Assembly: GCA_023436425.1 (NCBI GenBank)
Contig: JAEZJD010000270.1
Location: 1 to 8,210, forward strand
From: Bacteroidota bacterium
GTDB taxonomy: Bacteria; Bacteroidota; Bacteroidia; Chitinophagales; Chitinophagaceae
DNA length: 8,210 bases
Direction: 5' to 3'
Shown: in pieces, positions 1 through 6,211 of the stretch
Position numbering within the stretch: position 1 is the first letter of the stretch
Layout of the letters: each line of letters opens with the position of its first letter
The notes under the pieces: model-generated
The model's database searches: none
The model's input: only the letters and a program-made list of their open reading frames with translations
Told to the model about the DNA's origin: nothing
Position numbers and translations under genes: made by a program

Positions 1-398
1 GTCACAAGCAGCAGGTAGAAATTTTAAAACAGCAAAATAAAATTACCGATGACCGTATCGCCTATCTGAAAGAGATGGAGCGTAAGATGAAGCAAATTTT
101 GATTGATTGGAAAAAAACGGAGGACAAATCAAAGCCGATGAAAGAAATGTTTGCGCTCCTGTTTAAGAAAAATGATCAGAAAATCGTCAGCAAGAAACAA
201 AAGCAGATTGATTCGAAATACGAGGAACTAAAAGGAGATATCAAAGTGGGTAATAAGGTGAAAATGAAGCGAAATATGCAAGTAGGAGAAGTGTTGGAGC
301 TTCGCGGAAAAAAAGCTGTTGTAAAAATAGGTATGCTGCCGATGCAAATAAATCTCGACGATCTTGTATTAATTAAAGAACGGGAAGCCTCCTCTTAA
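1..398 (+). CDS. mutS2: MutS2 (C-terminal part, Smr-less), partial at left edge
   Basis: The frame is open from base 3 to the TAA at 396-398, giving about 131 residues; the start lies outside the window. The first half is highly charged, rich in K, E and Q, and looks like the coiled coil of MutS2. It is followed by a compact beta-rich KOW-like segment with VKVGNKV-like, GEVLEL, KKAVVKIG and LDDLVLI strings, which matches the segment after the coiled coil in MutS2. MutS2 is a MutS-family ATPase that binds branched DNA or stalled, collided ribosomes, depending on species. In Bacillus subtilis a Smr nuclease domain follows this segment; here the protein stops about 5 residues after LVLIKE, so Smr is absent. 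The convergent CBS gene begins within the stop codon, so no separate Smr ORF follows. Family assignment is good; the ATPase domain itself cannot be seen here. Confidence 0.8.
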   Translation, partial: HKQQVEILKQQNKITDDRIAYLKEMERKMKQILIDWKKTEDKSKPMKEMFALLFKKNDQKIVSKKQKQIDSKYEELKGDIKVGNKVKMKRNMQVGEVLELRGKKAVVKIGMLPMQINLDDLVLIKEREASS

Positions 399-829
399 AC
401 ATTTGCATACAGATATTCTTTCAGATTGCTGATCGTTTCTTCCTGCGACAGTATAGTTTCTCTCACCACATCATACATCGAGATAATTCCGATTACTGTA
501 TTGTCTTCCATTACAGGTAGGTATCGCACGTTTTCCAGGCTCATGATCTGCATACATTTTTCAATAGTGTCGTTGCGGCTCACGGTAGGGCAAGCTGTTG
601 ACATAATATCCGAAACCATTGTATCTGTCGAAGATTTTCCTTTCAGTACTACTTTTCTCGAGTAGTCTCTTTCTGTAACTATGCCGAGAAGTTTTTCTCC
701 GTCCATAATAAGCACTGAGCCGATATTAGCTTCAGCCATTATTTTCAACGAATCAATGACGGTGGTAGTGGGAGGAACAGAAATCGGCGTCTTAACTTTT
801 CTTGAAAGAACATCAGAAACCTTTTTCAT
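395..829 (-). CDS. CBS domain-pair protein
   Basis: This 144-residue soluble protein consists almost entirely of two CBS domains, at about residues 8-62 and 72-132. The first contains GSVLIMDGEKLLGIVTERD, the typical end of a CBS motif; the second contains RYLPVMEDNTVIGIISMYDVV. CBS pairs (Bateman modules) bind adenosyl nucleotides such as AMP, ATP or SAM and act as energy or ligand sensors. No catalytic domain is attached, so the partner is unknown. I chose the ATG at 829; a TTG two codons upstream (835) is in frame but less likely. No clear Shine-Dalgarno or TAnnTTTG promoter lies ahead of it. It is convergent with mutS2: the TTAA at 395-398 supplies both stop codons. It is divergent from the tRNA promoter. 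Confidence 0.9.
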   Translation of the reverse strand: MKKVSDVLSRKVKTPISVPPTTTVIDSLKIMAEANIGSVLIMDGEKLLGIVTERDYSRKVVLKGKSSTDTMVSDIMSTACPTVSRNDTIEKCMQIMSLENVRYLPVMEDNTVIGIISMYDVVRETILSQEETISNLKEYLYANV

Positions 830-890
830 AAGCAAAATGTTAGAGCTGTAATTTACAACATAAGCTGCAATGATGTTGTGCCATATTTAT

Positions 891-921
891 TTTGCTCGTA
901 TAAGGTGCGAACATATTTTTG
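891..921 (+). promoter_or_regulatory. Bacteroidetes-type promoter of the tRNA-Ser gene
   Basis: A -33 element TTTG at 891-894 is separated by exactly 19 nt from a -7 element TATTTTTG at 914-921. This is a perfect match to the TTTG-N19-TAnnTTTG consensus of the Bacteroidetes primary sigma factor. The mature tRNA begins at 926, so transcription should start at or within a few bases of the mature 5' end. Confidence 0.85.
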
Positions 922-925
922 CGCC

Positions 926-1013
<88 letters not shown>

Positions 1014-1034
1014 GATAGCATATCAAACAAAAAT

Positions 1035-1075
1035 AAAATCCCTGCAAACTCAATGTTTACAGGGATTTTTGTTTT
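1035..1075 (+). terminator. Rho-independent terminator of tRNA-Ser
   Basis: Arms 1035-1049 and 1055-1069 form a 14-pair stem with one C/A mismatch (1045/1059) around the 5-nt loop TCAAT. The core pair is ATCCCTG/CAGGGAT, and the 3' side runs into a T-rich tract (1066-1075). The 5' side is A-rich, so the hairpin could also terminate leftward transcripts. Confidence 0.9.
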
Positions 1076-1079
1076 AAGC

Positions 1080-1403
1080 GTTCCTCCAGAAGGCGGTTTC
1101 GGCCATGGTGCGATTATGAGCTACAGCATCGGGCTGTTAAATCCAAATGAAGTAAAAGGCGTCATTGCATTTAGCAGCAGATTGCTGGAACCGATCAAAC
1201 CGAAGGTTTAAAAAGATAACTACCTTCAAGACTGAAAGTATTTGTTGCCCCCGGAATACTGGACAATGCCTTACCTGTAGATTGCTTAAGAGGAGCAAAA
1301 GCCTACATCGAAAACCTCGCCGTTCAACTATCCTATTAAGAATATCCATAGGTCACCAATCAGTAAAGAAGTATTGCAGGATTTGAATAACTGGTTCGAA
1401 TGA
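1080..1403 (+). pseudogene. Decayed phospholipase/carboxylesterase-type alpha/beta hydrolase remnant
   Basis: Three pieces in different frames read as one C-terminal half of an alpha/beta hydrolase. Piece one (frame of 1080, to TAA 1209-1211) has GFGHGAIMS at 1095-1121, then VKGVIAFSSRLL; this is the nucleophile-elbow region of the phospholipase/carboxylesterase (YpfH-like) family, normally GFSQG. Piece two (1232 to TAA 1337-1339) has VFVAPGILDNALPV, the catalytic-Asp strand, then KAYIENL and LSY. Piece three (1359-1403) is ISKEVLQDLNNWFE followed by TGA; just before it the IGH catalytic-His motif is readable at 1348-1356 in yet another frame. Decay seen: catalytic Ser codon reads GGC (Gly, 1101-1103), at least three frame changes, a stop where family members have Lys, and no N-terminal half. 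It lies directly after the tRNA terminator and upstream of the SDR gene, so it was probably the first gene of that operon. Confidence 0.8.
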
Positions 1404-1451
1404 CTACCGGTGAGTACCGAAGATTTTTCGTCACTAACAAATACTTAAAAC

Positions 1452-2216
1452 ATGAAACGATTAGAAAACAAAGTCACCATCATCACAGGTGCTGCAATGG
1501 GCATGGGTTTGGAAACTGCCAAACTTTTTGCCGAAGAAGGAGCAAAAGTAATCGTCGCCGATTTCAATGAAGAAGGCGGCAATACAGCTGTTAAACAAAT
1601 TGTTGAAAGTGGTGGCACTGCTGCATTTTGCAAAGTTGACATCTCCAACGCTTCGCAGGTAGAAGCCATGGTAAAATTCGCAGTAAACACTTATGGTCGT
1701 CTTGATTGTGCGGTAAACAATGCGGCGCTGAAACCGGACAACAATAAGTTTGAAGATCTTGATGAGGACTACTGGGACCGTCTCCAGGCTGTTGATCTGA
1801 AAGGAACTGCGTTGTGCATGAAATATGAAATAAGGCAATTTCTTGCACAGGGCGGTGGGGGTGCAATTGTAAATATTTCTTCAATAAATGCATTTAAGCC
1901 AACTACGGGCAATCCTGCTTACCAGGCTTTCAAACACGGCGTTGTTGGTTTAACCAAGGCAGCAGCCTTTGAATACGGAACTAAAGGGATCCGCATCAAC
2001 TCTGTGGCACCCGGGGCTATTCGTACACCCATGTTGACGGCAGCATTGAAAGGTCTGAACATTGAAGAAAAAGACATCATTCCAACAATGAGTTTGATAG
2101 GCCGCCTGGGTGAACCACGAGAAGTCGCTTATGGCTCACTGTTTCTCTGTTCCGATGAAGCCAGCTATGTTCATGGAACTACGCTGCATGTAGGTGGGGG
2201 ATTTGAATTACTGTAA
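1452..2216 (+). CDS. Short-chain dehydrogenase/reductase (SDR family oxidoreductase)
   Basis: This 254-residue protein has the length and motif order of a classical SDR. The cofactor loop TGAAMGMG is at residues 12-19. Asp37 after the second strand (VIVAD) favours NAD(H) over NADP(H). The NNAG-type motif reads NNAA at 89-92. The catalytic Ser144, Tyr157 and Lys161 (YQAFK) are all present, as is the VAPG motif at 185-188. The position of the usual active-site Asn is Asp115 (VDLKG), a less common variant. The end, HVGGGFELL, is typical of the family. It should oxidise an alcohol or reduce a carbonyl in the cytoplasm; the substrate cannot be told. The CMD-family gene starts 32 nt downstream on the same strand, suggesting cotranscription. 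The start ATG is preceded by an A-rich stretch and no Shine-Dalgarno. Confidence 0.93.
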   Translation: MKRLENKVTIITGAAMGMGLETAKLFAEEGAKVIVADFNEEGGNTAVKQIVESGGTAAFCKVDISNASQVEAMVKFAVNTYGRLDCAVNNAALKPDNNKFEDLDEDYWDRLQAVDLKGTALCMKYEIRQFLAQGGGGAIVNISSINAFKPTTGNPAYQAFKHGVVGLTKAAAFEYGTKGIRINSVAPGAIRTPMLTAALKGLNIEEKDIIPTMSLIGRLGEPREVAYGSLFLCSDEASYVHGTTLHVGGGFELL

Positions 2217-2248
2217 ACTTTTTTGAATAACCATTAATTATTTCAACC

Positions 2249-2584
2249 ATGATGCTCGACTGGAACGCATATCAAAGCAAATTGCTTCCAACAACGCGGA
2301 GATAGGCAGATCCAACCACGAGATATTGAAAGGATACCGCGGACTTAGCAACGCAGGAAATGCAACAAACTTGGTTGGTCCTATAGTAAGGGAGCTAATT
2401 GCACTAGCAGTAGCCGTTACCCGGCAATGTGATGGTTGTATTGTAACACACACGGACGCTGCCATTAAAGAGGGTGCCACTAAAGAAGAAATAATTGAAG
2501 CATTGAGTGTAGCCGTAGCAGTAAATGCCGGAGCCGCTTTGATTTTTTCATCAAGGGTGATAGATGCCTTTAATTGCCAACTAG
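2249..2584 (+). pseudogene. Carboxymuconolactone decarboxylase/AhpD-like gene with two frameshifts
   Basis: The N-terminus MMLDWNAYQSKLLPTT starts at ATG 2249 and runs into a stop at 2303. The family continuation EIGRSNHEILKGYRGLS is in the frame one base earlier, from about 2299. That frame carries the diagnostic ELIALAVAVTRQCDGC, with the CxxC pair at 2428-2439 and His at 2449-2451, then TDAAIK, EALSVAVAVNAGAAL and RVIDAFN. AhpD-like proteins use this CxxC and His in peroxide-linked thiol redox; other CMD members are decarboxylases. Skipping T2575 gives AFNAN and the stop TAG 2582-2584, in the same frame as the start. So an apparent 1-nt deletion near 2290-2300 and an apparent 1-nt insertion near 2575 compensate. 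With the second shift ignored, the frame runs on unnaturally into the convergent MFS gene. Either recent inactivation or sequencing errors would explain this; intact length would be about 111 residues. The terminator at 2611 fits a stop at 2584. Confidence 0.78.
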
Positions 2585-2610
2585 AGACAGGTTTGCACCT
2601 ATCCGGCGGC

Positions 2611-2630
2611 CCCACAATCGGTGGGTTTTT
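2611..2630 (+). terminator. Rho-independent terminator after SDR-CMD
   Basis: CCCAC (2611-2615) pairs with GTGGG (2621-2625) around the loop AATCG, followed by five T (2626-2630). The stem is short but G/C-rich, and it sits 27 nt after the inferred CMD stop and 9 nt before the convergent MFS stop. The T tract is only on the plus-strand side, so it serves the SDR-CMD transcript. Confidence 0.65.
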
Positions 2631-2638
2631 AAAGGAAA

Positions 2639-3886
2639 TTATAACGTGCTTACCAGGTCGACATCTTCTTCCTGAACACCTTCTTTGCTGGCCTGCTGCA
2701 AAATCATTTTCCGGCCAAAAGTTAAAAACGAAAAGGCTAGCACTGCACAAGAGGCCATTGCACCGGCCATAGGTAAAAGTGTGTCATTTTGAAAAACACT
2801 AACAAGGGCAGAAACTCCCGCACCAAGACCCATTTGTATTGCACCCATCAGCGCCGATGCACTGCCCGCGACGTGACCGAAAGACGCTAACGAGAGTGCA
2901 GATGCATTCGGGAAGATGAAACCCTGGCATCCGAGAAACAGAAAGATAAAAACGATGACTACATACAGCGTGCTCCATTGTAAAACCACAAATGAAACCA
3001 ACATTATCCCGACGATACTTTGACAAAGCGACGCCGCCTTCAATATCTGAGAGCTGCTGAACTTTCGAAGGGCTAAATTGTTGATTTGGCTGGCGCTGAT
3101 AATGCCGACGGCAACAAGTGCAAAGATCCATCCATACTGTTTTTCACTTACCCGAAACAGCTCCATAAAAGCGTGCGGCGATCCGCTGATGTAAGCCGTA
3201 AGTCCGCCATATGCCACGGCACCCGTCAGCGTGTAAGTGTAAAACTGTGGATGCTTAATAATGGCAAAAAAGGTTTTAAAAATTGCTTGTGGCTTCAGTG
3301 AAAAATGAGGATCAGGTTTTTTGCTTTCCGGCAAAATAAAGTGAACACCCAACAAAATAACAACGCCCATCAACAACAAAATGAAAAACACATAACGCCA
3401 ACTCAAGGCTGCGGTTACATAGCCGCCCGCTGTCGGTGCAATTATGGGCGACACGGCAACCACCAACATGAGCAGTGAAAATATTTTTGCATTTTCCTTC
3501 ACTTCAAAAAGATCCCTCACAATAGCACGCGCTGCTACCATGCCAGCACACCCGCCTAGTGCTTGTAGTAATCTGAAGAGAATTAATGCCTCAACCGATG
3601 TAGCCATTGCACATGCAACAGATGAGGCGATATAAATAGACAAACCAAAGTATAAGGGTCTTTTTCTTCCGAACCGCTCAAGCAACGGTCCGTAGATCAG
3701 CTGACCCGCAGCAATGCCGACGAAAAAGCTAGACAATGAAAGCATGACTTCGGACACATTTGTATTGAGGGTTCTTGCAATGTCCGGGAACGCAGGCAAG
3801 TACATGTCAATAGAAAAAGGTCCAACAGCTGTGAGCAGTCCTAAGATGCAGATGAGGTAAAATTTTTTTCTGTTTCTACTTACCAT
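2639..3886 (-). CDS. Bcr/CflA-type MFS drug exporter
   Basis: This 415-residue hydrophobic protein has about 12 membrane segments, the size and pattern of the DHA1 group of the major facilitator superfamily. The first helix runs into SIDMYLPAFP (25-34), a Bcr/CflA hallmark. Motif A is GPLLERFGRKR (66-76) in the loop between helices 2 and 3. The antiporter motif C region is AVSPIIAPTAGG (144-155) in helix 5. R119-x-x-x-R124 (ARAIVRD) in helix 4 is also family-typical. Such proteins export drugs, dipeptides or other small molecules by proton antiport across the inner membrane; the substrate here is unknown. The C-terminal 25 residues are polar and cytoplasmic. It is convergent with SDR-CMD, its stop lying 54 nt beyond the inferred CMD stop. 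The ATG at 3886 is the only good start; no clear promoter was found in the 236-nt gap to the M20 gene. Confidence 0.93.
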   Translation of the reverse strand: MVSRNRKKFYLICILGLLTAVGPFSIDMYLPAFPDIARTLNTNVSEVMLSLSSFFVGIAAGQLIYGPLLERFGRKRPLYFGLSIYIASSVACAMATSVEALILFRLLQALGGCAGMVAARAIVRDLFEVKENAKIFSLLMLVVAVSPIIAPTAGGYVTAALSWRYVFFILLLMGVVILLGVHFILPESKKPDPHFSLKPQAIFKTFFAIIKHPQFYTYTLTGAVAYGGLTAYISGSPHAFMELFRVSEKQYGWIFALVAVGIISASQINNLALRKFSSSQILKAASLCQSIVGIMLVSFVVLQWSTLYVVIVFIFLFLGCQGFIFPNASALSLASFGHVAGSASALMGAIQMGLGAGVSALVSVFQNDTLLPMAGAMASCAVLAFSFLTFGRKMILQQASKEGVQEEDVDLVSTL

Positions 3887-3997
3887 AATTGCAACAAAGG
3901 TGCAGTGACTGCAAACAGCGTGCTCATTGTGATGGTTACGACTTTGCAGAAAATTGTAATCAACATTATTCTTAATTTGTGTATGCCCGTTAATTCT

Positions 3998-4018
3998 ACC
4001 GGCTTGTGGAAAGCTGGT
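3998..4018. other. Short hairpin in the MFS-M20 intergenic region
   Basis: ACCGGCTT (3998-4005) pairs with AAGCTGGT (4011-4018), with one G-T wobble, around the loop GTGGA. No T tract follows, so it is not a typical terminator. The surrounding 3887-4122 stretch has no recognisable gene. It could be an operator, part of a leader, or chance. Confidence 0.3.
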
Positions 4019-4122
4019 TGTGCCGTCGGTCGAACTTCTGCTAACGTTCAGGTGTTTGCATCATTTTCAACAGCCATTCAATGGTAAGACTGTTGCTATT
4101 TAATGGTTGAAACAACAATGTA

Positions 4123-5400
4123 ATGGAACTATCACACATCACAACCTTTATTGAAAAACTGGATGCTGCGCTGGATGCAATGCTTCCCGAAATGGAAACG
4201 ATTTATAAAGACATCCATAGCAATCCCGAACTTTCAATGCAGGAAAAGCGAACCGCACAAATTGCTGCTGACTATTTGAAAAAATTCAACTGGAAAGTAA
4301 CAACAGGCATAGGAGGAACAGGCGTTGTGGGAGTTTTTGAGAACGGAGCAGGAGCAACGGTTATGCTGCGGGCAGATATGGACGCATTGCCGATTACTGA
4401 GGCAACTGGTTTGCCTTACGCCAGCACAGTACGCACCAAAGATGAGGATGGAAGAGAAGTAGGCGTTTCGCATACATGCGGTCACGACTTTCATGTCACA
4501 TGGCTGATGGGAGCTGCGCGGTTACTTGCCGAGTACAAAAATGTGTGGAGTGGTACCGTGATGGCGGTATTTCAGCCTGGCGAAGAAGTCGGGCGTGGTG
4601 CAAAAGCAATGATGGATGACGGCATGATTGAGCGCTTTCCCAAACCGGATATAGTTTTAGGACAACACGTAATGGTAGGAATTGCAGGACACGTTGGGCA
4701 TAGAAGCGGCGCTATACTTTCCGGTGGTGATAGCTTGCAAGTGAAATTGTTCGGACGTGGAGCACATGGTTCGCAGCCTCAAAACTCTATCGATCCGGTG
4801 ATTATGGCAGCTGCCACCACCATGCGTTTGCAAAATATCGTATCGCGGGAAATCGATCCGGATAAAAGCGCCGTCGTAACTGTTGGTTCGCTGCAAGCAG
4901 GAACGAAGGAGAACGTTATTCCTGATGATGCAACTTTAAAGCTAAACATCCGCACGTTTGATGAAGATGTGAGAGAGAAAGTCATTTCGGCGGTGAAGCG
5001 AATTTGTTGCGCTGAATGCCATGCATCGAACGCACCGAAAGAGCCGGAATTTTCAACAATCAATTATTATCCGCTAACGCAGAATGATGCACAGGCAGCA
5101 GCTAAAGTTGCAGAGGCATTCAATGCCGTTTTTGGCGATCGGTCTTTCGAAACACCTCGTCGCTCGGCGAGTGAAGATTTCAGCGTTTTTGGAAGGGAGT
5201 GGAAGGTTCCATATGTATTTTGGTTTGTTGGCGGAACAGAAGAAAAGGTTTTTCTAGAAGCAAAAAAGAACAACGTAATTAATAAGCTACCAAGTAATCA
5301 TTCGCCGATGTTTGCACCCGTTCTTCATCCGACTTTAAAAAGTGGATTCCAAACGATGATTGCGGCAGCCGCTGTATGGCTAAATGCACGGGACTTATGA
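4123..5400 (+). CDS. M20 family metallo-amidohydrolase (M20D-like)
   Basis: This 425-residue cytoplasmic protein (no signal peptide) matches the M20D aminoacylase/hippurate hydrolase group, which cleaves N-acyl amino acids or similar amides using a two-metal centre. Visible motifs: IHSNPELS (31-38); LRADMDALPI (82-91); SHTCGHD (116-122) with metal ligands Cys119 and His121; QPGEE (151-155) with the catalytic and metal-binding Glu pair; QHV with His182; GRGAHGSQP (211-219), the start of the dimerisation/lid domain; ENVIPD (263-268); SASEDF (348-353); and NHSPMFAP with ligand His393. All expected ligands are present, so it should be active; whether its acyl substrate is a metabolite, auxin-like conjugate or peptide cannot be told. 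The stop overlaps the next gene's start as ATGA. The start ATG overlaps the stop of a 6-codon mini-ORF. Confidence 0.92.
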   Translation: MELSHITTFIEKLDAALDAMLPEMETIYKDIHSNPELSMQEKRTAQIAADYLKKFNWKVTTGIGGTGVVGVFENGAGATVMLRADMDALPITEATGLPYASTVRTKDEDGREVGVSHTCGHDFHVTWLMGAARLLAEYKNVWSGTVMAVFQPGEEVGRGAKAMMDDGMIERFPKPDIVLGQHVMVGIAGHVGHRSGAILSGGDSLQVKLFGRGAHGSQPQNSIDPVIMAAATTMRLQNIVSREIDPDKSAVVTVGSLQAGTKENVIPDDATLKLNIRTFDEDVREKVISAVKRICCAECHASNAPKEPEFSTINYYPLTQNDAQAAAKVAEAFNAVFGDRSFETPRRSASEDFSVFGREWKVPYVFWFVGGTEEKVFLEAKKNNVINKLPSNHSPMFAPVLHPTLKSGFQTMIAAAAVWLNARDL

Positions 5401-6047
5401 ACCATGCAAATACCATCTATACCTTCCTCGACCTTTTAGGAACGTTCGTATTCGCTCTCAGCGGAGCCGTGGCGGCAAGAGAAAAGGGTCTGGATCTATT
5501 TGGAATTTTCTCTGTTGCTTTTATTGTGGCCTGCGGCGGGGGAATTATTCGGGATCTCTGCATTGGCGCCATTCCACCTGCCGGATTGTCCAATTGGCTG
5601 TACCTGTTAATGGTTATCACCGCTACTGTGATCACCATTATTTTATACAAGCTGGTGAAGATTTTAAATCATCCCGTGTTGGTATTTGATGCGGTCGGGT
5701 TATCGGTATTTGCCGTAGCAGGTGCGCAAAAGGCGATTGCATTCGAACACCGTTATGGAATGGCAGTTCTCCTCGGAACAGTTACCGCTGTTGGTGGTGG
5801 CGTTATTAGGGATGTTTTGCTTAACCGCATCCCGGTAATTTTTACTAAAGAAGTGTATGCATCTGCAGCAATGGTGGGTGCCATCATTGTAGTGCTGGGT
5901 GACTATCTTGGTTATCCAAATGAAACAGTTTCTGTTGCAGCTATTGCTGTCTGCTTTGGTTTGCGGTTCCTGGGCTTACATTTTCATTTAAATCTCCCTT
6001 CTTTCAGAGATAAGGATGCTGAAGAAAAGAAAAGTAAAAACGGCTGA
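5397..6047 (+). CDS. TRIC-type cation channel / UPF0126 membrane protein
   Basis: This 216-residue, very hydrophobic protein has about seven membrane segments and two copies of the UPF0126 (TRIC) domain. Each repeat carries the hallmark GGGxxRD: GGGIIRD at 47-53 and GGGVIRD at 133-139. The repeats start with LDLLGTFVFALSGA (11-24) and FDAVGLSVFAVAGA (97-110), showing the internal duplication. Prokaryotic TRIC proteins form trimeric potassium- or cation-permeable channels; the E. coli relative is YicG. I chose ATG 5397 because it gives the ATGA overlap with the M20 stop, implying translational coupling, and starts just before the first helix. An in-frame ATG at 5376 would add 7 residues lying inside the M20 gene. 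The C-terminal tail (about 203-216) is charged and lysine-rich. Confidence 0.92.
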   Translation: MNHANTIYTFLDLLGTFVFALSGAVAAREKGLDLFGIFSVAFIVACGGGIIRDLCIGAIPPAGLSNWLYLLMVITATVITIILYKLVKILNHPVLVFDAVGLSVFAVAGAQKAIAFEHRYGMAVLLGTVTAVGGGVIRDVLLNRIPVIFTKEVYASAAMVGAIIVVLGDYLGYPNETVSVAAIAVCFGLRFLGLHFHLNLPSFRDKDAEEKKSKNG

Positions 6048-6160
6048 TGTTTGTGATCTCGGAGGCAAAGGAGTTATAAAGTAATTGGTAATTCGTATGA
6101 AATGAGGTACGACTTGCATGTCACACACGAGAGACAAGTTTAGGAACACGGGTTCGAAGT

Positions 6161-6173
6161 AACAGCTGCTGTT
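6161..6173. promoter_or_regulatory. Small inverted repeat upstream of the metal-responsive regulator
   Basis: AACAG (6161-6165) and CTGTT (6169-6173) flank CTG, 38 nt before the regulator start. It is short and may be chance. The whole 6048-6211 gap shows no gene and no good TTTG-N19-TAnnTTTG promoter, so the position of the regulator's promoter is unknown. Confidence 0.2.
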
Positions 6174-6211
6174 GGCATCACTCATGTAGCTAATTGTATC
6201 AACTTTGCCTA

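Noticed and set aside
426..665. Plus-strand open frame inside the CBS gene
   Set aside because: It is antisense to a clear CBS-domain coding region and resembles no known protein.
2326..2772. CMD-family protein starting at TTG 2326 and running into the MFS gene
   Set aside because: The TTG start drops the conserved N-terminus found just upstream in another frame, and the C-terminal third reads antisense through the exporter gene past a terminator.
3943..3979. Possible promoter TTTG ... TTAATTTG ahead of the M20 gene
   Set aside because: The spacer is 25 nt and the -7 element has a mismatch at a conserved position.
3905..4087. 60-residue open frame between the MFS and M20 genes
   Set aside because: It starts with GTG, has no recognisable domain and no start signal, and looks like chance.
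6172..6207. Possible promoter before the AraC-type regulator (TTG and CAACTTTG)
   Set aside because: The spacing is about 25 nt instead of 19, the -7 box has a mismatch, and it would start transcription at or past the ATG.
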